Shown piece after piece: positions 36,054-47,176 of a DNA stretch of 64,000 nucleotides. The first letter of the stretch is position 1, and each line of letters starts with the position of its first letter. The DNA is from Craterostigma plantagineum (lineage: Eukaryota; Streptophyta; Magnoliopsida; Lamiales; Linderniaceae): contig JAPQWV010000735.1 in assembly GCA_027422505.1 (NCBI GenBank), positions 186,001-250,000 on the forward strand. The letters run 5' to 3'. The translations under genes were made by a program, and so were the position numbers. The notes beneath the pieces are model-generated. The model made no database searches and had not been told where the DNA came from. It saw only the letters and a list, made by a program, of their open reading frames with translations.

Positions 36054-37529
36054 CCGCTGCAATCAAAAAAGAATTGAGATTAAAATCCATTTTTTTATTA
36101 TCATTTAGCAACATTTGCTATTAGAAAAGTCATTAACGTAATCAAAATTGAATGGGTTATTTATGTCTTTCATAGTTTGCCTTCACTTTGTTGCACATAA
36201 AGATATCATCCTAAATGTTATTTCTTCTTCGATTATAGAAGATTGTTTTTACCAAAGCCAATTCCAAAAGCGGCACGATCTTCGGCCCTTTGTTGCGCTG
36301 CTTAGGAATTAGGATCAATCAAGAAATGACCCAAAAAATCAGATCACTTGAAAAAACAAAAGAATAAAAGATATAAAGTTCTGGCGATTAATGTAGTAGT
36401 CTTACGTAGGTATCAGAGGATCTGGATTTCCACTTACAAAATCAGCAACCCTGTTAAAGAATTTAAAGGTTTGTTGATAGTTCGTTCTATTGAATAAGAA
36501 AGAAAAAGAAGCATATTCACTTACTCTTTACATGATTTCGAAGCTGGTTCAAGTCCCTGGATCGACTTCAACTCGTCCTGCCATCAACATATATTTAGAT
36601 TACCTGACGTAAATCATGGGTTTGACTATGAAATTTCGATATTCAATACGCAATAAACAAGTTAAGACAATAACGTGTGTGCTCAAAGTCAAATTTTTGT
36701 TCAGTTCTAATATTAGTTTTTTGAAAATTGCAATAAATATTATTGGACACTACTCATTCAGGTGCACAAGAACAAGATTATCTAACCAACTGAAACTTCT
36801 AACTAAGTTCATCACATGCCAAAGAGAGCGGCTAAATCAATGGCTGTCTTGCTTAAATTGGGCAATTTTGAATTGTTCTTTTTTCAAAATTTCAAGGAGA
36901 ATCTACTAGCCTACTAAACTACTTAAAAATGTGGTCCACACTCAACAGTCCCTAACACTTTGATGTAATCCAAGTTGCCTTAATCTAATAATAATCCAAT
37001 CGCCAGTGTCAGAATGACAGCTCTAGAAAATTTATCAGCCCTTTTTTTGTTTTATTTTATTTCTTTCGAGTATCAAACTCTCTTCCCTACCAACCAACCC
37101 ATCCATTTCAATGGCAAAGGGTTTATTGTCTACGCTCGATCAAGTGTGTACAAACAAGAATCCTCTTATCACTACATTTTTAGCTTTGAAGGGTAAAAAA
37201 GACCTTAATTTTCTGTTCCCAAATACACATCACTTCGAAGCGATGGAGAAAAAAGATAAGCCTAAAACACAGTCAAACCAGAAAATAAAGAATCTTATGT
37301 AAGAAAAAAGAGCAATTCAAGAAACAAGAATAATTCAAACCCAATCTTGGAGAGAAGAAAGAAAAAAAGAAGAGAAAGAAAGTACCTGAAGAAAGCCAAT
37401 CTCTCTCTCAAGCATCTGAACTTTGGCTAACACTCTACGCTTTCCGTACAAGTCTGGGTACTGAGGCGGCGACCTTGGCCTCGGCGGTGGAAGTGTTGGT
37501 ATTGTAGCATTTTCCCTCACAAGAGCCAT
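35741..37529 (-). CDS. AGG3: Type C heterotrimeric G-protein gamma subunit (AGG3/GS3/DEP1 family)
   Basis: Five exons on the minus strand with GT-AG introns: 37386-37529, 36525-36577, 36406-36450, 36253-36300 and 35741-36056. Together they are 606 nt, in frame, 201 residues plus stop. Residues 20-48 contain SPPQYPDLYGKRR and AKVQMLEREIGFLQ, the conserved gamma-subunit helix that binds G-beta at the plasma membrane. Exons 2-3 continue it with DELKSIQGLEPAS and FVSGNPDPLIP. Exon 4 gives GRRSCRFWNWL. Exon 5 is a run of about ten Ser followed by a tail with 27 Cys in about 105 residues, the hallmark of type C subunits that control organ and seed size. Arabidopsis AGG3 and rice GS3, about 230-250 residues, are longer; this one has a short tail and N-terminus. 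Exon 4 has a tandem acceptor (AAGCAG) that could drop one Ser. The 37529 ATG is the first in frame. It is the only clearly non-transposon gene here and looks intact. Confidence 0.9.
36021..36053. repeat. Trinucleotide microsatellite in exon 5
   Basis: (GAT)n on the plus strand, about ten units, read as TCA codons for Ser in the G-gamma gene. It lies just inside exon 5, so length changes would alter the Ser run without breaking the frame. Confidence 0.9.
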
Positions 37530-37612
37530 TTTCTTCTCACAAAATAAGAACCCAATAATAGTAGGCACAAAATGCTTACGTACAGTTTGAATTCTTTCAC
37601 ACGATGGTACAT
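37517..37612 (-). other. Upstream ORF overlapping the G-gamma start codon
   Basis: An ATG at 37612 opens a 31-codon frame, different from the main frame. It runs through the main ATG (37529) and stops at TGA 37519-37517, 13 bases past the start of the main ORF. If the transcript begins upstream of 37612, ribosomes that use it could not simply reinitiate at the main ATG. Transcript start is unknown; a weak TATA-like CTATATG lies at 37737-37743 on the minus strand. Confidence 0.45.
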
Positions 37613-38309
37613 ACAAATTACAGGCTATAGAAGGAGAAAATAGGAGAAGAGAAGAAGACACACTGCAAAATAATATGACTGGTGAGGGATAACTACAATG
37701 GGGTCCAAACCCTTTACACCAAAAAACAAGTTATTTCATATAGAATAACGAAAGCCTCCCAAGAGACAACCTTTTTTTTTTTAATAAAAAAAAGATCAAA
37801 TCAAATGCCCGTAAACGTAGTGGTAAAACGCGCTCACGCACGTACACACTGCGTGTATAGGAAACAAAGAAAATAAATGCAGGCTTGAATTAGAGTGAGA
37901 ATGGGTGTGGTGGGTTTTCATTTATTTCTCCTCATCAATTTGTCTGCCGTAGCGTTGTGCATGTTTGGTTCAACCAAGGAAAAAAGGATGTAAAACTTTG
38001 TGACTGCCCACAACTGTTTACTGTAAAATAGTGGGCAATAATTGAATTGTATTGAAATCTACTATCTACTAAGCTTGTAATAATATTATTATTATTATTA
38101 TTTTCCACACAGTGGAAGAGTCCTTTGTGTGTGTGTTTCAATGGTGTTTGCAGAAATGTCAGAATAAAGCCCGAAGAAGTACTGCAGAGCACACGTGACA
38201 GACTGACTGGTGTGGAACAGTGTGGCTTAAGAAGAAGAGAAAAAAAAGGAGCTTTTAAGAATCAGGCCTTCTTTGAGTTTCATAATATAGTTCAGCCCCT
38301 GTCAGTATA
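37530..38309 (-). promoter_or_regulatory. Upstream region of the G-gamma gene
   Basis: About 780 bp between the start codon and the repeat block, with no transposon similarity that I can see. It should hold the promoter and 5' UTR. Features visible are the weak TATA-like CTATATG (37737-37743), A/T homopolymers near 37770 and an ATT microsatellite at about 38078-38103. No specific factor site can be assigned. Confidence 0.45.
38078..38103. repeat. ATT microsatellite
   Basis: A run of TAATAATATTATTATTATT type about 550-570 bp upstream of the G-gamma start codon. Confidence 0.85.
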
Positions 38310-38544
38310 ATGTTCATTAAAAAGGACCCGATATCTTTCAAAGTTAGAGAAAAGGACCAAAAAGTTGATCTGACCAAAATACCCCTACAAAAGCTGTATA
38401 ATAAGTGGTATCCAGAACATGTTTTCTGTTACCATCGTTAACCACTTTTTTTACAAGAAAAAATCTTCGCAGATTTCTATTTTCGTTCGAACGATCCTTG
38501 GAAACGAAACTGGATCTATCCACGAGGGTTTATTTTGATATTCA

Positions 38545-39740
38545 GGTCTCGAAATGTTCGATTTTACGGGTATATTCTTCGAACTCTTTTGACGCAAATA
38601 ATAAGAACACGATAAAATCGACTCCCGATTTGGTCGAAATTGAAGATATTTTGTACAAATTCGAGAGACCCATAACCTAAATAAATCTCTAAACACAATA
38701 TTGGCTCTATTGTTCGTCGCTCATGATTTGCCGAAATTTAAAATCGCTGAATTGTTGCCTAAACAACTGTTCCCAGAACGTGGTATGAATTGTCATACAT
38801 TTGTCATCGTAAAATAGTTAATAGGTATTGATAAGCTGGCATATGGTATATATATACTGATTTAAAGGTCACGATAAGCTGGATTTGGTACCAAATGCCT
38901 ATCATCTGGTATCGATATAACAGTGAAAACTCGATCGAAACAATTAGTCGTATATTATTTCCATCTGCACGAACACAGATCTTGCACCAAACCAAGTTGG
39001 GTGTGTCCTAGACGGTTTATCATTTTATGAATGTTCGATTTTACGGGTAAATTTTTCGAATTCTTTTGACGCAAATAATAAAAAAACACGGTGAAATCGA
39101 ATTCCGATTCGGTCGAAATTGAAGATATTTTGTACAAATTTGAGAGACCCATATCCTGAATAAATCACTGAAACACCGTATTGACTCTATTGTTCGTTGC
39201 TCAAGGTTTGCCGAAATTTAATCGCCGGATTGTTGCCTAAACCACTGTTCCGAGAACGTGGTATGGACTGTCAAGCATCTGTCCTAGTAAAACAGTTAAT
39301 AGGTATTGAAAAACTCTCATTTGGTATACGTTTAGATTTAAAGGTAGCAGTAAGTTGTATTAGGTACCAAATTCTTATTATTTGGTATCTTTATAACAAT
39401 GGAAACTCGATCGAAACAATTACCGTATATATTATTTCCATATGCACGAACATACATCCTACACCACACCAGGTTGAGTGTGTCCTAGACGGTTTATTAT
39501 GTTATGAGGTCTCGAAATGCTCGATTTTACGGATATATTTTCGGAATTATTTGATTAAAATCGGTGAAATCGAATCCCGATTCGGTCAAAATTGAAGATA
39601 CTTCGTACAAATTCGAGAGACCCATATCCTGATCAAACCACGGAAACACCGTGTTGGCTCTATTGTTCTTCGCTCAAGGTTGCCGAAATTTAAACACAAT
39701 CGCCGGATTTTTGCCTAATTTTTTGAAATATGGAAGTGGT
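38545..39740 (+). repeat. Tandem repeat class R1, about 482 bp period
   Basis: The phrase GGTCTCGAAATG-TTCGATTTTACGG starts units at 38545 and 39509, with a lightly changed unit at about 39026. Each goes on with GAAATTGAAGATATTTTGTAC and CGAGAGACCCATA. Spacing is 481 and 483. The third unit is partial. Confidence 0.85.
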
Positions 39741-40020
39741 ACCAGTAAGTTACTAATTGTTATTCTTTGTGTAACTTGTGTTATCTAGTTTAGGTGAGAT
39801 TTCAACAATTTAGGCGGGATGTCAATAATTAGGCGGGAATTGTCATATTTGGCAATGAGGGAGCTCGTCAAATAATGTGGTACATCTCTCTAGTTAAGAG
39901 GTATAAAACGTGGTTTATCCGGTACCAAATCACTCATTTCGAAATAAAATAACAGTACAAATGCAATTTTTAACACTATTGTAGATACTGATACTGCATA
40001 ATAAGTTTTGCATACCACAA

Positions 40021-41000
40021 TAAAAATTTCATTAATCTCGCTCACAAATCCATAATTATTTCGATTATTTAGGGTTTGGGGTCTCGAATTTTGAGTTTAT
40101 GGTCTACTAAATGTTGTTCTTGCTTTAATGTTGAACTTTGAATACGTTTGTGATGACATTCATAACGTTATGTCTCATCAAAGGAGATACTAGTATATTT
40201 TGCGAAAGAAGAGTTATGTGTTTACATGACTTTTGCTCTCAACTTTCACATATTGATATCAACATTCACATAACATGTCTTTAAGTGAATTTGGTTTGTT
40301 AACTTAGTGAAATCACATACTTACATCAACATAAATCTTATACATTCGGAAAAAAGTGAACTTACGAACAAAATTAATCTAATTAACGATGTTATACTGA
40401 AAACGTATTATGTGGTATCTACACCAAATATTGTGTCATAAATTCGATTGGTCTTGTTTTTTTATATCAGACATGTGGTATTTTTTGCAGGCAATGTGGT
40501 AATATTCTAAAACATTTCATTATTTACGCTCAAAAATCCATTTTGCTTCGATCGTTTAGTGTGAGGTCTCAAATTTTCAGTTTATGGTCTATTAAATGTT
40601 GTCCATGCTTTAATGTTGAACTGTGAATACGTTTGCGATGAAATTCATAATGTTATGTCTCATCAAAAAATGTACTAGTATATTTTGTGAACGAAGAGCT
40701 ATGTGTTTACATGACTTTTGATATCAACTTTCACATATTGATATCAACATTCGCAAAACGTGTGTTTTAATGAAATTTTGTGATTTGGCTTCATCATATC
40801 ACCTATTTCCATGAATGTCGATCTTATACATCCCAACGAAATGAATTTACGAACGAAATTAATCGAAATAGCAATGTGGTATTGATTAGCTATTTTGTGG
40901 TTCTTGTAGCTACAATTGTGGTATAACCTTTGTTTATATTGTTATTGTTTATCGGACATGTGGTATTATTTGCACGCAATGTGGTAATATTAAGTTATTG
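40021..41000 (+). repeat. Tandem repeat class R2, about 485 bp period
   Basis: Two units with GGTCTC at 40080 and 40565, then TTTATGGTCTA, AAATGTTGT and TTTAATGTTGAACT, and later TTACATGACTTTTG. They share the GGTCTCGAA start with class R1 but little else. Confidence 0.85.
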
Positions 41001-41149
41001 TACTATTAATATCTCTGACAATCTAGAACCTTGTAGAATGTTCTTATTTATGTGTTATCCAGAATGCGTGAATTGTTACCCAGAATAAATGAAGTGCTAC
41101 CAACCAACTTTTATTTGACCAACGTTCCAATATTTTGCTCCAAATTTGT

Positions 41150-42720
41150 CGTGACTAACATCGATAATTATTGTCGATTATAAGACCCACGGCCGAATTG
41201 GTGTGAATCCACATTATTTGAGCATAATATTCGAGATTTCACTAGTTTTTTTTACCAAATTGTCGAATTGGGTTTGAAGCATTATTTCAACATAACATTG
41301 AAAATTTTCCTTGTTTATGAGGACCCATGAAAAATTGAGATCGGTTTTACCTTTTCCGATTACTAACGTTGAAGATTTCTTCAATTTCGGGAAGTTTTGT
41401 GCAGCATACGAATTTTTAATCTTTCTCTTGACACTTTAGTCCGTACCAGTTGCATGTAGTAATTATAGGAAACAAACCGTTATTTTTCTTATTATTTGTT
41501 ATAAATGAGGCAAGACTTGTTACCATTTATTAGTAATCGGTTACAATATTTGAAGGTAGAGTTTTTGAATTGCAGAAAATGGTACCTAGATAAAGTGATG
41601 TGTTAATGAAATTGAAAAAATGTTTCGATCTTAGCTCGCAGCAAAATTCGTTGTTATTTCACCTCGATTACTAAGACCCACATCCGAATTGGTGTGAATA
41701 CTCATTATCGAGCATAAAAGTCGAGATTTCACTCGTTTTTTTACCAAAATTTTCGGATTGTGTTTGAAGCATTTATTCCAACTTAACATCGAAAATTGTC
41801 CTTATTCATGAGGACCCATGAGAAATTGAGACCAGTTTTACCTTTTTCGATTATTGACGTTGAAGATTTCTGCGATTTCAGAGAGTTTCTGGTGCGATTT
41901 CAGAGAGTTTCTGGTGTCGTACGAATTTTTGATCTTTCTCGTGATGCCCTATTCCGTACTAGTTGCATGTAGCTAATAGGAAACAAACCGTTATTGTCTT
42001 CTCATTATTTGTTATTGATGAGGCAACATTTATTCCTCAATGTAAGGAATCTGTTATTGTTTTTTAGGGTAGGGTTTCCAAAATAGCGGAAAATGGTATC
42101 CAGATAAAGCGATGTGTTACTGAAATAAAAAACGTTTTGATCTTAATTCGCAGAAAAATCGTTGTTACACTCGTTTTTTTACAAATATTTTCAAATTGTG
42201 TTTGGCATATGTTATTAGTGTTGAGGATGTGGTTCCCTAAATAACGGAAGTGGTACCACGATGACCTGATGTGTTACAGGAATTTTTTATCTTCCTCGTG
42301 ACACTATTTTCTAATTATTTGTTATAAGAGAGGCAACATATATTCGTCGAAGTTAAGAATCTGGTATAGGTTTCCAAGGTACAGCTTCCGTTCTAGCCGA
42401 AAATGGTACCCAGATAAAGTTATTTGAAAATTACTTAGATTGAAAATGTTTGGATCTTAGGTCGGGCAAGATTCGTTGTTATTCCATGTCGATTACTAAG
42501 ATCCACATCTGAATTGGTATGAATACTCGTTATCCGAGCATATAAGTCGAGATTTCACTCGTGTTTATCAAATTTTTCGAAGCTTTTTTGAAGCATTATT
42601 CCAACTTCATATCGAAAATTTTTCTTGTTTATGAGGACCCATGACAAATTGATATCGATTTTACCATTTTCGACTACTAACGTTCAAGATCTCTGCGATT
42701 TCATGGAGTTTTGGGTGTAG
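41150..42720 (+). repeat. Tandem repeat class R3, about 490 bp period
   Basis: Units marked by TCGATTA-TAAGACCCAC and GAATTGGTGTGAAT start at about 41174 and 41664, with a later unit at 42489. A unit with a deletion of a few hundred bases lies between at about 42145-42460. Each contains ATGAGGACCCATGA. A 22-bp duplication (GATTTCAGAGAGTTTCTGGTG) is seen at about 41876-41919. Confidence 0.8.
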
Positions 42721-43103
42721 GAAGAATCAGCGATGACAAAACCTTTGACGTGAGGATGATGGTACAAATATGTAATTTTTTGCAACAGTTGAGGGCAAAT
42801 GGGCCTTTTTACCACGAATGGGTCCGTAACTCTAATACAAACTTGAGATGGGTCTTTTGAACTGAAATTTAAAGTAAGAGGGCCTGAATTCAAACGAAAG
42901 TTGCTTAAAAGGGCCTGAATCATAATTTACTCAAAAAAAAAAAACAGCACAAGTTTCGTAGATTTTCATTTTATTACTGTGGGGATTTATATTGTGTTGT
43001 TTAATCCTCGTTTTACAGTATTAGGTAAGACTTTGCTTCCGTCATCGCATGTTTGCTGCTTTCTTGAAATGAATAAATACCATCAGAAACATATTAAGTA
43101 GTA

Positions 43104-43785
43104 GTATAAGGAATCCCGATCTATTTCATCCGAGACCCTGAATTCCAAAGTCGCACAGCGTCCATGGCCACGTAGAGAACACTTAATGGATTGAAAGACG
43201 CCACGAACAGATGTGTAAAGCGGTACGATAAGTCTCAGATCTATTTCACAACGCACTGCTTTTGCAAGAGATGGTCGAACATCAGAGTAACAAAGACTCA
43301 AAGAGATTCATAAAAAAACTCGAAATTATATATATCCAAATTGGTTTTTCTCTGATGAGAAACAAGGCCTATTTATACTAGTAGGCTATAGCTAAATAAA
43401 GAATAAAATAACAAACTAATAGATATTTAAGCAAAAATCTAAGAGAATCTTACTAAATAATTATCTAATTAGTTTGAATATAAATCTTGCAAATCATGTT
43501 CAAATCTTGCCCAAGGACAAAAATTGCATCTTGGTCCTTCAATTCTTTGATAATTGCACTTTAGTCCCTGAACTTTCCGAAGCCGTTTCTGCCCGATCAA
43601 GTTCTTGAAATTATATTATGATCCTCTTTGTTCTGAGTAGCTACGAATATGTTTTCACTTCTTCAAGAACCTTCAATATGAGCATGTTAAATTTTTCTTT
43701 GAAATTCTTTGCTCGAAATCTTGTTACGTGCCCGATCGATATGTGAATCTTCAACATAGCTTGCTTACGATTGAGCTCATTCACA
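43104..43785 (-). repeat. 3' LTR of element F
   Basis: Aligns with 46568-47110 (ATAAGGAATCCCGATC at the low end). The minus-strand start TGTGAATGAGC follows the purine tract GATGAGGGGGATGA. The low end is mutated: GTATAAGG in place of TGATAAGG. Confidence 0.82.
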
Positions 43786-44300
43786 TCATCCCCCTCATCT
43801 TGAAAAGGATTTGTCCTCAAATCGACTTGGAAGGGTCCATCGCCTCGGGTAACAACTTTGACTTTATTTTCTCCAAATATCGATCTTCTCGAAGGTGCAA
43901 CCAAACCCAATCGCCTGGTTCAAATATGTACCCTTTTGACATTAATTCTGAAATTTGTCTCTGCAACTCCTTTGTCTCCTCGGATTTGGTTCGGTAGGCT
44001 TGACGATTCAGTAGTGCTGCTCCAGGCATAAAGTCAATTTGATGCCCTATTCCCCTAATAGGGGTAATCCAATTGACATGTCTTGAACGAGCACGTCCTT
44101 GAATTCCTGCAATAAATAATCAAAGGTCAATGGTAGATCATTGCCTGACTGGTTAGCTAATAAAACGGCTTCTTTATAGACGAGTAAAATCATCGGCTGT
44201 GAAGAATAGTAAGCTTTCCTCACATCGTTCATCCTCGCCAGTATAATACGCTTGTCCTTAAACTTATGTTATCCACTCCCCTCGACGTTGACCTCGTTAT
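43786..44300 (-). pseudogene. Element F pol: fused RT start and integrase tail
   Basis: Reading on the minus strand, the frame at 44232-44047 (LLQEFKDVLVQDMSIGLP) and the next at 44029-43817 (LNRQAYRTKSEETKELQRQI, LMSKGYI) are the N-terminal RT segment. The sequence then switches directly at about 43940 to FEPGDWVWLHLR, the C-terminal integrase motif, and on to LLP, RGDGPFQV and LRTNPFQDEGDD. About 800 residues (RT core, RNase H, most of integrase) are gone. The end of pol overlaps the polypurine tract and the start of the LTR. Stops and a frame change confirm decay. Confidence 0.85.
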
Positions 44301-44429
44301 TTCACGCTCTGATTTTACCTCAGTGGCTCTCTCAACATCTCTCGTTTCTTTTTCTCGCAGTCTCTCCTTTTCTTTTTGCAACTTAATTTGACCTTCATAT
44401 ACTTAGCTTGGTGTAAGAGGTCGGAGAGT

Positions 44430-44927
44430 GTAAGTGCGGTTGTTGTGCCGTAGGGTGTACTTGTTTGCGTGACCGTCGTGTGTTACCCTCCGATCGAACT
44501 ACCACGGTCGTCCAATTAAAATATGTCCAGCGTCCATTGGAACAACATCACAAAGCACTGAATCCCCGTAGTTGCCAATGTGGAATGAAATAAGAAACTG
44601 CTTGTAGACTCGCACATCCCCGCCGTCGTTAAACCATTTGCGTCGATATGGATGTGAGTGTTTTGTCGTTGGAAGTGGTAATCTGTTCACCAATGCCACA
44701 CTCGCTGCATTCGTGCAACTCACTCCATCAATTATCACACTGCATACCTTATCCCCAACGTAGCATCGTGTGTGGAAGATGTTCTCACGCTGCTCCTGGT
44801 CGTCTTGAACTACTAGCGCGTTCAAGGCTCGATGAGATACCAACACAAGTTCAGTGGGTATTTCAACTTCTTCCCCCAAATCGCCGTCCGCTTCTTCGAA
44901 TTCGACGTCTTCTTTGTCATCGATCAC
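44430..44927 (-). pseudogene. Element F protease region
   Basis: A 142-residue frame with CSVIIDGVSCTNAAS, the protease active site of this gypsy lineage (usual form IIDGGSCTN), then VLCDVVPMDAGHILIGRPW. The upstream acidic linker is Glu/Asp-rich. The usual Gly after Asp-Gly is Val here. It would cleave gag-pol. It lies between the gag fragment and the RT start, as expected. Confidence 0.8.
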
Positions 44928-44959
44928 TACCTCCCCGAAGCAAGATCGTCATAGTTCTC

Positions 44960-45937
44960 TTGTTCGGACATTGCTTGCGATATGCCCAAGCCCTTGACAC
45001 CTAAAGCACTTGATGTCGCGGTTTCTTGTCACTGGAGCGTCAAACTTCTTCGGGGTGCGAGTTGCAATTGGCGTCGTTGTGTCGTCAAATTACTTGGCTT
45101 GGATCATTGCTCCTCTTCCACGTGGGCTGCTCAAAAAGTCGTGAATTCCTCGAACTGCCCCTCGTATGAGCTATCTCTCTATTTTTGCCTCTAAGTGTAC
45201 CAGCTCTTTTAGTTCCACATAGTGTTGCAACTAAACTAAATCTACAATATCTGAATTCAGCCCTGAGAAAAATCGGGCCGTCCTTGACTCACGATCCTCA
45301 ACAATGTTGGCACGGATCATGGCGATCTCCATATCGCGGTAGTATTCTTCGACCGTGCGGCTGCTCTGTCGTAACCTTTGGTGTTTCTGGTATAACTTGC
45401 GATAGTAGTGAGGCGGTACATACCTTTTACGCATTATAGCTTTCATTTCCTCCCATGTCACGACCGCACGCTCACTAGCGCGCCTCCTCGTCGTCGACAA
45501 TTGGTCCCACCAAACAACCGCATAGTCAGTAAATTCAGCCGCGGCTAAGGTTACTTTTCTGCGTTCCGTATAGTTGTGGCAGTTGAAGATGAATTGGATC
45601 TTTGTCTCCCATTCAAAATACGCATCTGGATCTTGCCCTGAAACGTTGGGATCTTCTGTTTTACGCCTCCACTATCATCACGATCACGTTCGGTTTGCCT
45701 CCTTTGTCGTTAATCTTCCTCGTCAAATTCATCGTTAGCGAATAACTGAGTTTCCTCTCTGTAGTCGCGTACTCGACGAGATCCATTGCGATTATGTTGT
45801 GCGGCTGCCTCGACTTGATTTATCCGCTCGTTTGTCTCCTCAAGTTGTTGTTGCATCATTCGCTGCATCTGGGCTGTTATTGCTTCCACATCGATTACTT
45901 GGATTGGCGATGTCGTTATTATCAGATTTGGAACCAT
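44960..45937 (-). pseudogene. Element F gag remnant
   Basis: Pieces match plant gypsy gag. At 45231-45500 are VVTWEEMKAIMRKRYVPPHY and SRTVEEYYRDMEIAMIRANI. Upstream, QDPDAYFEWETKIQFIF and VVWWDQLS can be read through frame changes (about 45500-45640). The start region is at about 45937. A CX2C-type knuckle remnant may lie near 45000. Several frameshifts, non-coding. Confidence 0.75.
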
Positions 45938-45954
45938 CTGACATAGTGCCTGAA

Positions 45955-46058
45955 AATTTTTTTCCTATTTTTTCTTTCTTTTTTTTTCTCTTTTTTTTCT
46001 TCTTCTTTTTTTTTCTTTCTTTTTCTTCTCTTTTTTTTTTCTTTTTTCTTCTCTTTTT

Positions 46059-46105
<47 letters not shown>

Positions 46106-46150
46106 TCTCTCTCTCTCTCTCCCCCCCCTCTCTCTCTCTCTCTCTCTCCC
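45955..46150. repeat. Polypyrimidine tract and CT microsatellite
   Basis: On the plus strand about 100 bases of T-rich T/C sequence, then (CT)n from about 46058 to 46150 with one C run. It lies in the leader of element F (a GA-rich leader on the minus strand). The Arg/Glu-rich open frames here are artefacts of the repeat. Confidence 0.9.
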
Positions 46151-46553
46151 ACTCGAACTTGCAAATATACTCACTCGTTGGACCCTATGTCTTGATCGAA
46201 TTCGTCCACTCATACTTTGCAACACGTTGAAGAAAAATAGAGCCCGACAGTCGAAAAGACTTTTAATATGCGTTGTAGCCCCTAAGAAATGCAATATTCT
46301 CACAGTTTTTTTTTGCTGCAATTCCTCCCCACTGTTTTTTTGCAGATTGTTTTTTTTTTATTATTTTTTTCCCTAGATTTTTTTCGAGAGATTTTTTTTT
46401 TTTGCAGATTTTCTTTTTTCAGATGTATTTTTTTTTCGCAGATTTTTTTCGTTTGAAGTACGAAGAAACCTCTGATTGTTACGCAAAAAGTTGATGTTGC
46501 GCCTTCTTGATTTCTTCGAACGAACTTTGATAACGAACCAAACGCGTGGATTA

Positions 46554-46565
46554 GCTCTGATACCA
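46554..46565 (-). other. Primer binding site of element F
   Basis: TGGTATCAGAGC on the minus strand, two bases from the LTR edge at 46568; tRNA-Met primer. Confidence 0.9.
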
Positions 46566-46567
46566 TC

Positions 46568-47173
46568 TGATAAGGAATCCCGATCTATTTCATCCGAGAC
46601 GTCGAATCCCATAGTCGCACAGCGTCCATCGCCACGTAGAGAACACTTGATGGATGGAAAGACGCCACGAACGGATGTGTAAAGCCGTACGATAAGTCTC
46701 AGATCTATTCTCACAACGCACTACTTTTGCAAGAGATAGACGATGTCCGAACGTCGAACGAAAGAGTAACAAAGACTCGAAGAGATTCAATAAAGAAACT
46801 CGAAATTATATATATATATCCAACTTGGTTTTTCTCTAATGAGAAACAAGGCCTATTTATACTAGTAGGCTATAGCTAATAGATATAGAATAAAATAACA
46901 AACTAATAGATATTTAAGCAAAAATCTAGGAGATTCTTACTAAATAAATATCTAATTAATTTGAATATAAATCTTGCAAATCTTGTTCAAATCTTGCCCA
47001 AGGACGAAAATTGCATGTTGGTCCTTGAATTCTTCGGTAATAGCACTTTAGTCCATGAACTTTCTGAAATTGTCGTTTCTGCCTGATCTATGTTCCTGAA
47101 AATTATATTCTGACCCTCGTTATCTGATGTGTTCCGCGGGAAACAACCTGTACTGACGATGAACTTGAGCACA
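46568..47173 (-). repeat. 5' LTR of element F
   Basis: About 606 bp, ending near GAGCACA. It matches the other LTR well up to about 47110 and then only poorly, so either a deletion or replacement has altered its high end. Confidence 0.75.
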
Positions 47174-47176
47174 TCT

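Larger units (their letters stand above)
38310..42935. mobile_element. Candidate non-autonomous DNA transposon with periodic internal repeats
   Basis: A 4.6 kb AT-rich block made almost wholly of tandem units of about 480-490 bp in three sequence classes (see separate entries). Left end has ATTAAAAAGGACCC followed by repeats of AAAGGACC. Right end, read in reverse, has GTAAATTATGATTCAGGCCC followed by similar GGCCC/GACCC phrases, a style seen at ends of plant Mutator-like elements. A clean terminal inverted repeat or target duplication is not visible. No transposase reading frame. The frames at 38405 and 39197 are repeat-derived. Class and exact ends are inference. Confidence 0.4.
43104..47173 (-). 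mobile_element. Internally deleted Ty3/gypsy element F
   Basis: Minus-strand element with LTRs at 43104-43785 and 46568-47173, tRNA-Met primer site, gag, protease and a pol whose middle is missing. Protease and tail motifs differ from the Tekay elements, so it is another gypsy lineage. The LTRs diverge more than those of A or D, and the right LTR diverges or is truncated beyond about 47110. Flanking duplications do not match by eye. Confidence 0.82.

Noticed and set aside
36616..36909. 97-residue plus-strand frame
   Set aside because: Falls in intron 1 of the G-gamma gene on the opposite strand, AT-rich, no recognisable domain.
37529..37661. Extended N-terminus for the G-gamma protein
   Set aside because: The upstream in-frame extension has no ATG (only a GTG at 37661), and the ATG at 37529 fits the family start.
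45922..46321. Arg/Glu-rich frames that look like a basic-acidic protein
   Set aside because: Pure translation of the CT/GA microsatellite and T-rich tract.
43104..47173. Target duplication for element F
   Set aside because: Flanking 5-mers (about 43099-43103 and 47174-47178) do not match, probably because both ends have mutated.
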